Positions 35,414 to 44,671 of a stretch of DNA of 64,000 nucleotides are shown piece after piece. The position numbers and the translations under genes were made by a program. Source of the DNA: Sphingobacterium sp. JB170 (lineage in GTDB: Bacteria; Bacteroidota; Bacteroidia; Sphingobacteriales; Sphingobacteriaceae); assembly GCF_900163865.1 (NCBI RefSeq), contig NZ_FUKU01000036.1, positions 1 to 64,000 of the forward strand. Reading direction: 5' to 3'. How positions within the stretch are numbered: position 1 is the stretch's first letter; the number at the start of each line of letters is the position of its first letter. Under the pieces are notes generated by a model that made no database searches, was not told the DNA's origin, and saw only the letters and a program-made list of their open reading frames with translations.

Positions 35414-36649
35414 ATGCAACGTGTGCTCTTTATCGGCTTGGTGTGGCCAGAACCTACTTCTTCTGCTGCAGGTTGGCGAATTCTTCAACTGATGGAATTG
35501 TTTGTTAATGCGGGGGCTGCCGTAACGTTTGCGTCTGCTGCTAGTCAGACGGATTATAGTTACCCGTTTGATAAGCACAATGTGCAGACGCGAGAGATCC
35601 TTTTAAATGACCCATCATTTGATGCTTTTGTGGCGGAGTTGCAGCCCCAGATTGTTGTGTTTGATCGATTTGTTTCTGAAGAACAGTACGGCTGGCGTGT
35701 TCGGGCGCAGTGCGCGGATTCCTTGTGCGTACTTGACACCGAAGATCTCCACTTTGTGCGTGCAGCCCGGCAAGAAGCCTCCAGTAAAGGTATTCCAGTA
35801 AATTACCACACCGATCTTGCAAAACGAGAAATTGCCTCTATTATGCGTTGCGACCTCTCGTTAATAATTTCATCGGTTGAACTCAATATATTAGACAAGG
35901 AATTCCATGTTCCTCCTGCAATTCTTTATTACCTGCCATTTCTTGAAGAACCGATTGACGTATTAACGCAAAGGAGGATGCGGGGGTACCAGGATCGTGA
36001 ACACTTGATGTTTATAGGTAACTTTTTGCACGAACCCAATTGGAAGACGGTGCGGATTCTCAAAGAACAAGTGTGGCCCAAATTAAAGGGTTTACTTCCC
36101 GGTGTTCAGTTGCATATTTACGGTGCATATGCTTCGCAGAAAGTACAGCAGCTACATCAACCTAAAGACCGTTTTTATATCATGAACCGGGCGGATGACG
36201 CGCGAGCGACGATGGGTAAGTACCGGGTTCTAGTCGCGCCAATACCCTTTGGAGCGGGTGTGAAAGGGAAATTTATAGACGCGATGCAATCCGGAACGCC
36301 GAACGTCACCAGTAGCATTGGGGCTGAGGCGATGTATGGAGGGAGGCACTGGAATGGGGTCATTGCCGACGATATTGCTGCTTTTGTCGACGCGGTCGTT
36401 TCGCTGTATACCTCGGAAAAGCGATGGGCCGCCGCGCAAGCTACTGGCGTAACTCTTTTGAACGAAAACTTTAGTAAAGAACTTTTTACGGACTCCTTTT
36501 TAGCGAAAATTGTTTGTATTTTAGAGGACCTTTATGCGCATCGTCGGATTAATTTCATGGGGCAAATTTTAAACAGTCAGCAGTTAAATAGCTCGAAATA
36601 CATGTCGCTGTGGATACAAGAGAAAACCAGAAATAAACCGCTTAGCTAG
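35414..36649 (+). CDS. GT-B (group 1) glycosyltransferase
   Basis: A 411-residue glycosyltransferase of the GT4-like type. The N-terminal VWPEPTSSAAGWRILQL loop and the C-terminal domain (FIGNFLHEPNWKTVRIL near 196, HIYGAY near 233, APIPFGAGVKGKFIDAMQSGTPNVTSSIGAEA near 275-306) are typical; the last contains the nucleotide-sugar contact Glu. It probably adds a sugar to a surface glycan or lipid. It stands alone, not in a capsule cluster. Confidence 0.82.
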   Translation: MQRVLFIGLVWPEPTSSAAGWRILQLMELFVNAGAAVTFASAASQTDYSYPFDKHNVQTREILLNDPSFDAFVAELQPQIVVFDRFVSEEQYGWRVRAQCADSLCVLDTEDLHFVRAARQEASSKGIPVNYHTDLAKREIASIMRCDLSLIISSVELNILDKEFHVPPAILYYLPFLEEPIDVLTQRRMRGYQDREHLMFIGNFLHEPNWKTVRILKEQVWPKLKGLLPGVQLHIYGAYASQKVQQLHQPKDRFYIMNRADDARATMGKYRVLVAPIPFGAGVKGKFIDAMQSGTPNVTSSIGAEAMYGGRHWNGVIADDIAAFVDAVVSLYTSEKRWAAAQATGVTLLNENFSKELFTDSFLAKIVCILEDLYAHRRINFMGQILNSQQLNSSKYMSLWIQEKTRNKPLS

Positions 36650-36751
36650 ACTGGCTGAAAGGTTGAAATAATACGATAAGCTTTGCTGCGAGGCACTATG
36701 CGGTGGATTTCAGGGGGTTGAGTTGTGTGCAGTTTAGGCAAAAAGCGTTCA

Positions 36752-36820
36752 CGTATCGAAAAAGATACGGCAAAGAATTTTTTAGGTATAAAAAAAGTTT
36801 CTATATTTAGTGCGCTAAAT
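36752..36820. repeat. two small inverted repeats upstream of the GMC oxidoreductase
   Basis: CGTATC-gaaaaa-GATACG (36752-36769) and ATTTAG-tgcg-CTAAAT (36805-36820) are perfect 6-bp inverted repeats within the 218-base gap. The second lies 48 bases before the start and could bind a regulator. No TAnnTTTG box was found here. Confidence 0.35.
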
Positions 36821-36867
36821 GGTATTAGTTATTGTAATAGTCCATTTTATACAAGTTATTGAGAGAT

Positions 36868-38604
36868 ATGTCCGATTATCAAATAAAAGAAAATCCAGAA
36901 GTTTTTGACGCTATCGTCGTCGGTTCCGGCGCCGGTGGCGGTATGGCTGGTTATATCCTAGCCCATGCTGGCCTGAAGGTACTTATGTTGGAGGCTGGTC
37001 CATTTTTTGACCCTGCGAAAGATGCGTTGCAGCTTCGTTGGCCGTGGGAATCACCACGTCGTGGTGCTGGTACAACGCGCCCCTTTGGAGATTTTGACGC
37101 GGCTTACGGCGGGTGGCAGCTCGAAGGCGAACCCTATACGAAGGCTAAAGGAACCGAATTTGAGTGGTTCCGTGCGCGAATGCTTGGTGGGCGTACCAAT
37201 CACTGGGGCCGGATATCTTTGCGGATGGGACCGGATGATTTTCAACCTACTGATGGGGTAACCGATGCATGGCCTATAACATATAACGACGTGAAACCTT
37301 TTTACGACCGTGTGGATCGTATGATCGGTATTTATGGCACGGCTGAAGGGATACATAATGAACCGGACGGGATCTTTATGAAGCCACCTAAGCCTCGCCT
37401 GAATGAGCTTTACATCGCCAAAGGTGCGAAGAAAGCAGGTGTTCCTGTAATCGCAGGCCGTGGGGCAGTGCTTACCGAGGCATCTCCGGAAATAAAAGGA
37501 CGAGGAACATGCTTCTACTGCGGTCAATGTGGACGTTCCTGTAAAGTTTACGGAGACTTTTCCTCCTCATCGTGTCTTGTGATGCCTGCGATGAAAACGG
37601 GCAATTTAAAAGTTATTGATAATGCAATGGTTCGCGAGGTAATCACCAATGACGAAGGTGTTGCTACAGGTGTTTCTTACGTCGATACCCGAGATCTACA
37701 AGAGTATACTGTTAAAGGAAAGACCGTCATATTAGGGGCGAGTGCTTGCGAGAGTGCGCGTATTATGTTGAATTCCAAATCGTCTAGCCATCCGGGTGGT
37801 GTTGGCAACAGCTCAGGTCTTGTGGGTAAATATTTGCACGATTCTACCGGAGCTAGTCTTTCGGGATTTCTTCCTGCATTATTGGATCGCAAGCGTTACA
37901 ATGAAGACGGAGTGGGGTCGGTACATATCTATTCACCGTGGTGGGGAGATCATAATAAATTAAATTTCCCAAGAGGATATCACATCGAATATGGAGGCGG
38001 GTTACATATGCCATCTTATGGTTTCTTGAACTGGGTACCAAATGTAAATGGTATGGTGCCGGGGGCAGACGGATCCGAACAGTCTGCAGGGGGGTATGGA
38101 GCATCCCTCAAGCAGGATTATAGGCGCTTTTATGGCGCGAACGTTGGGATGGCTGGACGTGGTACTGCACTTGCGCGTAAAGACAATTATTGCGAGATTG
38201 ATCCGACCAAGGTTGATAAATTTGGTATACCTGTATTGCGTTTTCATTATAAATGGGCTAAAGAAGAGGTGGCACAAGCTAAGCATATGCAGGAGACCTT
38301 CCAGTCAATTATGCATGAAATGGGTGCGGTGATCACCTCAACGATTCCTGGCGCAGACACTTCCTACGGTCTGGAAGCCCCAGGGAAAATTATTCATGAA
38401 GGTGGTACTACGCGTATGGGGAACGATCCTAAAAACTCTGTTTTAAATAAATGGGGGCAAGCGCATGATTGTAAAAATCTTTATGTTGTTGATGCAGGAC
38501 CGTTCGTGCAGCAAGGGGATAAAAACCTGACTTGGACTATTCTCGCACTTTCGATGCGTACGGCGGAATATATTTTAGATCAAAAAAATAAATTAAACGG
38601 TTAA
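36868..38604 (+). CDS. GMC-family oxidoreductase (gluconate/sugar dehydrogenase large subunit type)
   Basis: A 578-residue FAD flavoprotein. The FAD motif is VVGSGAGGGMAGYILA near residue 18, followed by LGGRTNHWG near 107 and the C-terminal GTTRMG ... NLYVVDAGPF near 510-545. A cysteine cluster (CFYCGQCGRSC, about 215-225) is also present, as in related sugar dehydrogenases. The 36859 TTG would add three residues; the ATG at 36868 is preferred. It is paired with the gluconate dehydrogenase subunit 3-like gene 11 bases downstream, so it probably oxidises a sugar or polyol and passes electrons to the membrane. Confidence 0.9.
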   Translation: MSDYQIKENPEVFDAIVVGSGAGGGMAGYILAHAGLKVLMLEAGPFFDPAKDALQLRWPWESPRRGAGTTRPFGDFDAAYGGWQLEGEPYTKAKGTEFEWFRARMLGGRTNHWGRISLRMGPDDFQPTDGVTDAWPITYNDVKPFYDRVDRMIGIYGTAEGIHNEPDGIFMKPPKPRLNELYIAKGAKKAGVPVIAGRGAVLTEASPEIKGRGTCFYCGQCGRSCKVYGDFSSSSCLVMPAMKTGNLKVIDNAMVREVITNDEGVATGVSYVDTRDLQEYTVKGKTVILGASACESARIMLNSKSSSHPGGVGNSSGLVGKYLHDSTGASLSGFLPALLDRKRYNEDGVGSVHIYSPWWGDHNKLNFPRGYHIEYGGGLHMPSYGFLNWVPNVNGMVPGADGSEQSAGGYGASLKQDYRRFYGANVGMAGRGTALARKDNYCEIDPTKVDKFGIPVLRFHYKWAKEEVAQAKHMQETFQSIMHEMGAVITSTIPGADTSYGLEAPGKIIHEGGTTRMGNDPKNSVLNKWGQAHDCKNLYVVDAGPFVQQGDKNLTWTILALSMRTAEYILDQKNKLNG

Positions 38605-38615
38605 GTATAGATCAC

Positions 38616-39254
38616 ATGAACAGAAGAGAAACACTAAAGGCACTAGGCCTTATTGCTGCTGGATCAGGCGTACTTGCCGGGTCTTGTAAATCAGACACAA
38701 CAAAACAAGCGGTCGCGACGGGCCCTGAGGGTGAGAAATTGCCAGGCGTTCAGGATTTTGAGCATGAACGAACGGCTTCGCTATATGCGGAAGATTTTTT
38801 TAATGACCACGAGATGGCAACCATTACGGTGCTGGGTGATATTATTATTCCCAAGGATGATATATCGGGAAGCGCTTCGGAGGCAGGTGTTCCCGCATTT
38901 ATTGAATTTATTGTAAAGGATATTCCGAGTTACAAAATACCGATGCGTGGTGGCTTGAAATGGCTCGATGTGCATTGCCAGAAGCGATTTGGAAGTGCCT
39001 TTATCAAGTGTAAGAACGATCAGCAGATCGCCGTGATTGACGACATAGCTTACCCCGAAAAAGCAAAACCTGAAATGGCACAAGGGGTCTCGTTTTTTAG
39101 TTTGATCCGAGATTTGACCTCTTCGGGATTTTTTACTGCCGAGATTGGGGTAAAAGATATTGGCTACCAAGGTAACCGGCCGGGCGTGTGGAACGGTGTG
39201 CCCGCTGAAGTTCTTAAAGAGCATGGTTTTGATGCGGAACTTTTTTTCGGTTAA
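38616..39254 (+). CDS. gluconate 2-dehydrogenase subunit 3-family protein with Tat lipoprotein signal
   Basis: A 212-residue partner of the GMC dehydrogenase. The N-terminus MNRRETLKALGLIAAGSG carries the twin-arginine motif and continues to a lipobox (LAGSC), so it should be exported folded and lipid-anchored. The mature part contains the subunit 3 pattern (TVLGDIIIPKDD near 70 and AGVPAFIEFIVKD near 90). It may carry the flavoprotein out through the Tat system by hitch-hiking, since the large subunit has no signal. Confidence 0.87.
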   Translation: MNRRETLKALGLIAAGSGVLAGSCKSDTTKQAVATGPEGEKLPGVQDFEHERTASLYAEDFFNDHEMATITVLGDIIIPKDDISGSASEAGVPAFIEFIVKDIPSYKIPMRGGLKWLDVHCQKRFGSAFIKCKNDQQIAVIDDIAYPEKAKPEMAQGVSFFSLIRDLTSSGFFTAEIGVKDIGYQGNRPGVWNGVPAEVLKEHGFDAELFFG

Positions 39255-39272
39255 CTTAAGACATTTTTCGAG

Positions 39273-39311
39273 TTTAAAGGGGCAAATACCAGCGGTATTT
39301 GCCCCTTTAAA
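39273..39311 (+). terminator. terminator of the GMC dehydrogenase operon
   Basis: A perfect 18-bp inverted repeat (39273-39290 with 39294-39311) with a 3-nt loop is followed by TTTTG. It lies 19 bases after the stop codon. Confidence 0.9.
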
Positions 39312-39316
39312 TTTTG

Positions 39317-39324
39317 TATCTTTG
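39317..39324 (+). promoter_or_regulatory. -7 promoter element of miaE
   Basis: TATCTTTG, a perfect TAnnTTTG match, begins 6 bases after the terminator stem and ends 23 nt before the miaE start. Confidence 0.65.
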
Positions 39325-39347
39325 TGCTGTTATAGATTGTTTTTGAT

Positions 39348-39929
39348 ATGCTAGGTTTAAAACTTTTGACAGACCCCCGCTGGGCAAATATCGCGGAGGG
39401 AAATTTGGATGAAATCCTTTCGGATCATGCTTGGTGCGAACAAAAAGCCGCGTCCAATGCCATAACACTCATTACGCAAAACCCCGAATACGAAGACTTG
39501 GTGCACGAGCTGACCGCCATTGCTATTGAGGAGATGGAGCATTTCCAGATGGTTATCGAGCTGATCAAAGAGCGTGGATTTGACTTGGCCCGGGAGCGAA
39601 AGGACGATTACGTAGGGAAATTAATGAAATTCTCAAAAAAAGATGGCTCGCGGAATCAAGCATTTGTCGATCGCTTGCTGTTTGCCGCGATGATCGAGGC
39701 ACGTAGCTGCGAGCGGTTTCGGGTGCTGTCCAAAAATCTCCAAGACCCGAAGCTAAGTGCGTTTTATTATGATCTGATGGTATCTGAGGCGAATCACTAT
39801 TCCACGTTCTTGAACTTCGCCAAGAAATATTCTACCGACGTGGACGTGGATCAGCGATGGCAAGAATGGTTGGACTTCGAGGGCGAACTTATAAAGAGTT
39901 ACGGCACCAAAGAATTTATTCACGGCTAG
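39348..39929 (+). CDS. miaE: tRNA-(ms2io6A)-hydroxylase
   Basis: A 193-residue non-haem diiron hydroxylase that modifies the isopentenyl group at A37 of tRNAs reading UNN codons. The diiron ligands lie in helices carrying EIL..HAWCEQKA, AIEEMEHFQ (ExxH), FAAMIEARSCERF and SEANHYSTF. Oxygen and earlier modifications by MiaA and MiaB are needed. A separate transcription unit with its own promoter. Confidence 0.9.
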   Translation: MLGLKLLTDPRWANIAEGNLDEILSDHAWCEQKAASNAITLITQNPEYEDLVHELTAIAIEEMEHFQMVIELIKERGFDLARERKDDYVGKLMKFSKKDGSRNQAFVDRLLFAAMIEARSCERFRVLSKNLQDPKLSAFYYDLMVSEANHYSTFLNFAKKYSTDVDVDQRWQEWLDFEGELIKSYGTKEFIHG

Positions 39930-39972
39930 TACTTTCTTGATGTATGTCAAGGGTTAACATCTTGATTCAACC

Positions 39973-39980
39973 TACTTTTG
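39973..39980 (+). promoter_or_regulatory. -7 promoter element of the LLM oxidoreductase gene
   Basis: TACTTTTG, a TAnnTTTG match, ends 20 nt before the ATG at 40001. It lies inside the longer reading frame that opens at 39944, which supports 40001 as the start. Confidence 0.65.
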
Positions 39981-40000
39981 TATTAGAAAGGACGAATATT

Positions 40001-41044
40001 ATGATTGAATTAGGAATTGGAATGTTTGGGGATGTACAAATTGATCCCAAAACAGGTAACATACAACCTGCAGCAGCACGTATGCAGGAAATTATCGAAG
40101 AAGTTAAATTGATGGATCAAGTCGGCGTAGACTTCTTCGGTATGGGTGAACATCACCGTGAGGACTATGCAGTTTCGGCTCCGGAGATTATGTTGGCCGC
40201 CGCCGCGACAGTAACTAAGAATATCAAATTGGGATCCGCCGTTTCGGTGCTCAGCTCTGCTGACCCCGTTAAATTATTTCAAGATTTTTCTTCCCTCGAC
40301 ATCTTATCGGACGGGCGAGCCGAGATCATGGCTGGCCGAGGCTCATTTATTGAATCGTTTCCACTATTTGGCTATGATTTAAAAGACTACGCTGAACTCT
40401 TCGATGAAAAACTAGAGTTGCTTACACGCTTGAATAAACAAGATACAATTACCTGGTCGGGACGCTTTAGAAAGCCGCTGGTGAACCAGCAGATTTTTCC
40501 TCGTCCGGTAAGGGGCTCGCTCCCAATCTGGGTTGCTGTTGGCGGAACAACCTCGTCCGTAGTGCGTGCTGCGCGCCTAGGCCTGCCAGTCATGTTTGCC
40601 ATTATTGGAGGAGCTCCGGAAAACTTCAAACCTTTATTTGAACTGTATCGACAATCATGGGTCGACAACGGGCATGCTATCGGGGATCTCCAAGTCGGCG
40701 TACATATGCATTCATTTTTTGGTGATGATGGTCAGGCTACTGCCGATAAATATTACCCGATATACGGTGGGCAAATGAATAGAATTGGGGCATCGCGCGG
40801 CTGGCCCGCTTATCAACGCTCACAGTTTGATTTCGGCCGTTCTATCCATGGCCACCTCATTGTAGGCGATGTGAACCATGCGATTGAGAAGATATTGCAT
40901 TTTATTGAGATGTTTGGTTTAACCAGATTCTCCGCGCACATGGACGTGGGTAGTCCAGATCATAAGGATATGATGCGCGCAATCGAGCTTTACGGTACGC
41001 AAGTTATACCCAAAGTCAAGGAAGCGTTGGAAAAAGGAAAATAA
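40001..41044 (+). CDS. LLM-class flavin-dependent oxidoreductase (luciferase-like)
   Basis: A 347-residue luciferase-like TIM-barrel protein. Seen: FFGMGEHHREDYAVSAPE near residue 45, LGSAVSVLSSADPVKLFQDFSSLD near 75-98, GRAEIMAGRGSFIESF near 103, and WVAVGG near 170. Relatives use FMNH2 to oxidise small substrates; this one is unassigned. It has its own promoter and an ATG at 40001. It converges on the symporter gene. Confidence 0.88.
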   Translation: MIELGIGMFGDVQIDPKTGNIQPAAARMQEIIEEVKLMDQVGVDFFGMGEHHREDYAVSAPEIMLAAAATVTKNIKLGSAVSVLSSADPVKLFQDFSSLDILSDGRAEIMAGRGSFIESFPLFGYDLKDYAELFDEKLELLTRLNKQDTITWSGRFRKPLVNQQIFPRPVRGSLPIWVAVGGTTSSVVRAARLGLPVMFAIIGGAPENFKPLFELYRQSWVDNGHAIGDLQVGVHMHSFFGDDGQATADKYYPIYGGQMNRIGASRGWPAYQRSQFDFGRSIHGHLIVGDVNHAIEKILHFIEMFGLTRFSAHMDVGSPDHKDMMRAIELYGTQVIPKVKEALEKGK

Positions 41045-41120
41045 GAAGTAATCAGTAGATTGTTGAAGCATGCGCGAGGAGAATTCATAAAGCTGTTTCT
41101 CCTCATGCATGCTTTTATAT

Positions 41121-42299
41121 TTATGCGGGTTCAGCGTCACTGCTCGGCTTGAATATCGAGTTAAGTATGATGGCAATTGCACCGTCTCCGGTGACATTAC
41201 AGGCTGTACCAAAGGCATCCATCGCGATGTATAGCGATATCATTAGCGCTTGGTTTTGGGCGTCGAATCCAAGCATGCTGGCGATAATACCTATAGCGGC
41301 CATAATTGCCCCGCCGGGCACGCCTGGGGCGGCAATCATCGTGATTCCTAGCATACAGATAAATCCCGTCATCACAAAAAAGTCTATTGGCATGCCCTGC
41401 ATGAGCATCAGTGCGACAACGCACGAAACAATCTTTAGCATGCTACCCGCTAGATGGATCGTTGCGCACAGAGGTATACAGAAGCTCGCTATTTCCTCAC
41501 GCACACCGGCTATTTTTGCGCGCTCTAAGGTTACCGGAATGGTGGCTGCCGAAGATTGCGTTCCCAACGCGGTGAAGTACGCGGGGAGCATCGTGCCTAA
41601 AAGTTTAAACGCATTTTTGCCCGATACCGCGCCTGCGATTAAGAACTGTATAAGCAGCAGAACGATATGCATAAGGAAGATCACTCCGATAATCTTTACG
41701 AATACATGCAGTATACTGACTACTTTTCCTGTGTATGTCATGTCTAGGAAAATACCAAAGATAAAAAGAGGAAGCAGTGGAACTATAAGTTTCTCAATGA
41801 TGAAGGTGATGATCTGTTCAAAGTCCACGGCTACTTTTTGTAAAGTAGAGTTCTGCAAGCGCGCAAGGCCAATCCCGACTAAGAACGCCAGTACCAGTGC
41901 GGACATTATGTCAAATAGCGGTGGGAACTCTAAAGTAAAATAAGGCGCTAGCGACTCCCGAACGGCGCTGTTTGGGGCTGCTACCTGGTCTTTGAGCATC
42001 GCGGGAAATACTGCTATGCTTGTGAAATAGGAGCTGAGTCCGGCAAAAAGTGTTGATCCGTATGCGATGGCTACTGTTGAGAGCAATAGTTTACCTGCTG
42101 TCTGCCCTAATTTCGCGATCGCCGGTACGATTAGTCCGACAATGATTAAAGGAATGATAAATTTTAATAGTTGATCAAAAAGACTATTAAAGGTCGCGAA
42201 AATGCGGCCCATCCATTCTGGGATAATTAACCCGATACCGATACCCAAGAGGATGGCGATGATTACCTTAAACAGGAGGTTACTTGTGATTTTCTTCAT
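41121..42299 (-). CDS. dicarboxylate/amino acid:cation symporter (DAACS)
   Basis: A 392-residue inner-membrane carrier of the glutamate/dicarboxylate family. About eight hydrophobic segments and two re-entrant loops are seen. Signatures: TALGTQSSAATIPVTL (serine-rich HP1, near 265), a CATIHLAGSM segment near 305 and the C-terminal MDAFGTACNVTGDGAIAI (substrate and cation site, near 360). The ATG at 42299 fits the usual MKKI start; the frame opens further upstream at 42326. It probably imports C4-dicarboxylates or acidic amino acids with Na+ or H+. Confidence 0.9.
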   Translation of the reverse strand: MKKITSNLLFKVIIAILLGIGIGLIIPEWMGRIFATFNSLFDQLLKFIIPLIIVGLIVPAIAKLGQTAGKLLLSTVAIAYGSTLFAGLSSYFTSIAVFPAMLKDQVAAPNSAVRESLAPYFTLEFPPLFDIMSALVLAFLVGIGLARLQNSTLQKVAVDFEQIITFIIEKLIVPLLPLFIFGIFLDMTYTGKVVSILHVFVKIIGVIFLMHIVLLLIQFLIAGAVSGKNAFKLLGTMLPAYFTALGTQSSAATIPVTLERAKIAGVREEIASFCIPLCATIHLAGSMLKIVSCVVALMLMQGMPIDFFVMTGFICMLGITMIAAPGVPGGAIMAAIGIIASMLGFDAQNQALMISLYIAMDAFGTACNVTGDGAIAIILNSIFKPSSDAEPA

Positions 42300-42690
42300 A
42301 AAAATGTTCTGCGAACCACTAGTCACAATGTGCCGGTGGAAGGGGAGCTTCGCCCCATTTTGTTCGTGATGGATTCCGTGTATTTGTGTTTTTTAATCGA
42401 TGTGTGTTAGCTATATCCGGTTTTATTGCTGTTTGTAACTGTACAGAAATGTCGCGTGCACCCTTGTACGTGTTGCGGGTAAACTTAGCGGGGGTAAATG
42501 CTGTTTTTGCATTCCGCCCGATCGGTGTAGACCTATGCAAAGTGATTCCAATATCTATTGCGCGCTGCATTTGTGCTTAGATTATAAGCCCATTGCACCA
42601 TACTGATGCCTAAGGGCGGATTATTTTCCTAAATTACTGTTTTTTGTTGATAATTTATTTCTGTGAGACAGCCTTTGACGGCTAGGCATG
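42300..42690. other. non-coding gap between the symporter and rlmN
   Basis: Apart from a GGGG/CCCC hairpin near 42340-42354 upstream of the symporter start, nothing recognisable is seen in this 391-base stretch. Possible short frames have no family pattern. Confidence 0.5.
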
Positions 42691-42720
42691 TTTGATGCTC
42701 GCTAATTTTATTTATCTTTG
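42691..42720 (+). promoter_or_regulatory. promoter of rlmN
   Basis: TTTG (42691-42694), an 18-nt spacer and TATCTTTG (42713-42720) fit the -33/-7 consensus. The box ends 7 nt before the ATG at 42728 and lies inside a longer frame starting at 42692, so 42728 is the start. Confidence 0.7.
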
Positions 42721-42727
42721 TACCCGG

Positions 42728-43795
42728 ATGGAGAAGAGTAAATTGATAGATATCAGAAGCTTAAGCTTGGATGCGTTAAAAACTAAACTTACCCAAATGG
42801 GTGAGCAAGGATTTCGCGCAAAACAAATTTATGAATGGTTATGGGTGAAGTCGTGTGTAGATTTCGATCAGATGAGTAATCTGAGTAAATCGCTACGCGA
42901 AACGCTGAAAGAGAATTTCATTATTCACGCCCTGCAAGTTCGCCAGTCGCAAGTTAGTGCTGATAAGACTATTAAAAGTAGCTTCACACTGTATGACGGA
43001 AATGTGATTGAAGGCGTATTAATTCCCGCACCCGAGCGTATGACCGCGTGTGTTAGCTCGCAAGTCGGGTGCAGCTTAAGTTGTAAATTTTGTGCAACCG
43101 GCTATATGGATCGTAAACGTAACCTCAATGCGGACGAAATTTATGATCAGGTAGTGCTTATTGCTAAGCAGGCCGAAGAGCATTACCAGCAGCCGCTAAC
43201 TAATATCGTTTACATGGGTATGGGCGAGCCGCTTCTTAATTACTCGGGCATGATGAAATCCGTTGAACGTATTACTGCGCCAGATGGGCTTAATATGGCC
43301 GCGAAGCGGATTACCGTCTCAACGGCCGGTATTGCTAAACTAATCAAAAAACTGGGGGATGATGAGGTGCGCTTTAACTTGGCACTGTCTTTACATGCAG
43401 CGAACGATAAAAAACGTAATGAAATTATGCCGATCAATGAGCAAAATTCATTGCAGGCGCTCGCCGAAGCCCTCAAATATTATTTCGCGAAGACGAAAAA
43501 TCCGGTTACTTATGAATATATCGTTTTTAATGATTTTAATGACGAGCTGGAAGATGCGCGCGAACTCGTCCGATTTTGCAAGCATATACCCTGTAAAGTA
43601 AATATTATCGAATACAACCCAATTTCACTTGCTAATTACGTGAATGCAGATGCCGATAAAATTGATCAATTTGCCAATTACCTAAAAAGCCAGGGGGTGA
43701 TTACCAACGTACGTCGTAGCCGCGGAAAAGATATTGACGCGGCTTGTGGTCAACTTGCTATAAAGGAAAAAGACAGCAAGTTGGTGGAGAATTAA
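42728..43795 (+). CDS. rlmN: 23S rRNA (adenine2503-C2)-methyltransferase / tRNA A37 methyltransferase
   Basis: A 355-residue radical SAM enzyme that methylates C2 of A2503 in 23S rRNA and A37 in some tRNAs. The [4Fe-4S]-binding CxxxCxxC is CSLSCKFC, near residue 118. The catalytic cysteines that make and resolve the methyl-cysteine intermediate lie near the C-terminus (AACGQL). YMGMGEPLLN near 162 is also family-specific. Single-gene unit. Confidence 0.94.
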   Translation: MEKSKLIDIRSLSLDALKTKLTQMGEQGFRAKQIYEWLWVKSCVDFDQMSNLSKSLRETLKENFIIHALQVRQSQVSADKTIKSSFTLYDGNVIEGVLIPAPERMTACVSSQVGCSLSCKFCATGYMDRKRNLNADEIYDQVVLIAKQAEEHYQQPLTNIVYMGMGEPLLNYSGMMKSVERITAPDGLNMAAKRITVSTAGIAKLIKKLGDDEVRFNLALSLHAANDKKRNEIMPINEQNSLQALAEALKYYFAKTKNPVTYEYIVFNDFNDELEDARELVRFCKHIPCKVNIIEYNPISLANYVNADADKIDQFANYLKSQGVITNVRRSRGKDIDAACGQLAIKEKDSKLVEN

Positions 43796-43816
43796 TTCGC
43801 GTTTACATCCAATAAA

Positions 43817-43833
43817 GGGCTACCGCCCGTTTT
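43817..43833 (+). terminator. weak terminator after rlmN
   Basis: GGGC-tacc-GCCC (43817-43828) followed by GTTTT, 21 bases after the rlmN stop. The stem is only 4 bp, so confidence is low. Confidence 0.35.
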
Positions 43834-44001
43834 AGCTGCCGCGAGTCATTCTCTATACTGAAAAGGATGCTCTATAGGGCTGTTCGCAGGTAATGCTTCG
43901 CCCCAAAAGAAAAGCAGCTGGACATCTATTTAAGAACGCCTTTCGAAGATCTTTTAATTTTGCTACGGACTCCATGTAGGCCATTCTACGTATTTATTTT
44001 G

Positions 44002-44391
44002 CTATTCGTAGCCTAGGCGTTTTTGGTGTAGAAGTAAATAGCCAAACAGTGCCATACCGATGCCCACATAATCGGCGAATATATCCCACCAGTCAGCCAT
44101 TCTTCCCGTGGAAAAATAAAGCTGTATCCCCTCGGTGCCGAAAGCGAGTATGCTCGCAACAACTAGGCTAATGATGAATGTTTTTATTTTCGAGGCCCTC
44201 CCTTTGGAGTGCACAATAAATCCCAAGAGTAACAGCACGGTGAACACAAAGAAAAATCCACAATGTGCTAGTTTATCGAACCCTTCAAAATACTGCGTAG
44301 TAGGCAAGTCATTGGCAGGTAACCCCATTAAGATAAGCATTAGCACGGCCCACAATATAGCCCAAGCATAGTTAAATATATATTTAATCAT
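44002..44391 (-). CDS. VanZ-family membrane protein
   Basis: A 129-residue membrane protein with four hydrophobic segments (about 8-22, 45-62, 73-92 and 103-120). The family pattern DKLAHCGFFFVFTVLLL near residue 38 and FGTEGIQLYFSTGRMADWWDIFADYVG near 83-110 is clear. VanZ relatives have been linked to glycopeptide resistance, but most members have no known role. Divergent from the PadR operon, 280 bases away. Confidence 0.82.
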   Translation of the reverse strand: MIKYIFNYAWAILWAVLMLILMGLPANDLPTTQYFEGFDKLAHCGFFFVFTVLLLLGFIVHSKGRASKIKTFIISLVVASILAFGTEGIQLYFSTGRMADWWDIFADYVGIGMALFGYLLLHQKRLGYE

Positions 44392-44625
44392 CGTGATAAA
44401 AGTCGCGTTTATTATGCAGGTTTCAAAAGAAACCCGCGATTATTTATTCGGCATCGGTAGAGCTTGAGCTAGTTAATGCCAGATTATTTTGCAATAGTAT
44501 CGCTGATACTTAGTTTGTTATATTTTTGATTTTATTTAATCAATTGTTACATAGCGCGTTACTTCTTTATGTTATTTTTTCACGCTGTATATCAGTGTGT
44601 TATGTCTGTTTGTGAAATAAATATA

Positions 44626-44646
44626 GTACTATGTATTGCATAGTAC
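44626..44646. promoter_or_regulatory. PadR-type operator upstream of padR
   Basis: A perfect 8-bp inverted repeat, GTACTATG-tattg-CATAGTAC. It overlaps the position expected for the -33 element (TTG at 44636-44638, 21 nt before the -7 box). Known PadR regulators bind ATAC/ATG-rich palindromes in their own promoters, so autorepression is likely. Confidence 0.65.
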
Positions 44647-44659
44647 AGTCTAAAGCATA

Positions 44660-44667
44660 TATCTTTG
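44660..44667 (+). promoter_or_regulatory. -7 promoter element of the padR operon
   Basis: TATCTTTG, a perfect TAnnTTTG match, ends 4 nt before the padR ATG at 44672, predicting a leaderless mRNA. Confidence 0.7.
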
Positions 44668-44671
44668 TATT

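Noticed and set aside
41149..41943. 264-codon open frame opposite the symporter gene
   Set aside because: It is antisense to a clear DAACS symporter, and its composition is the mirror of membrane-helix codons.
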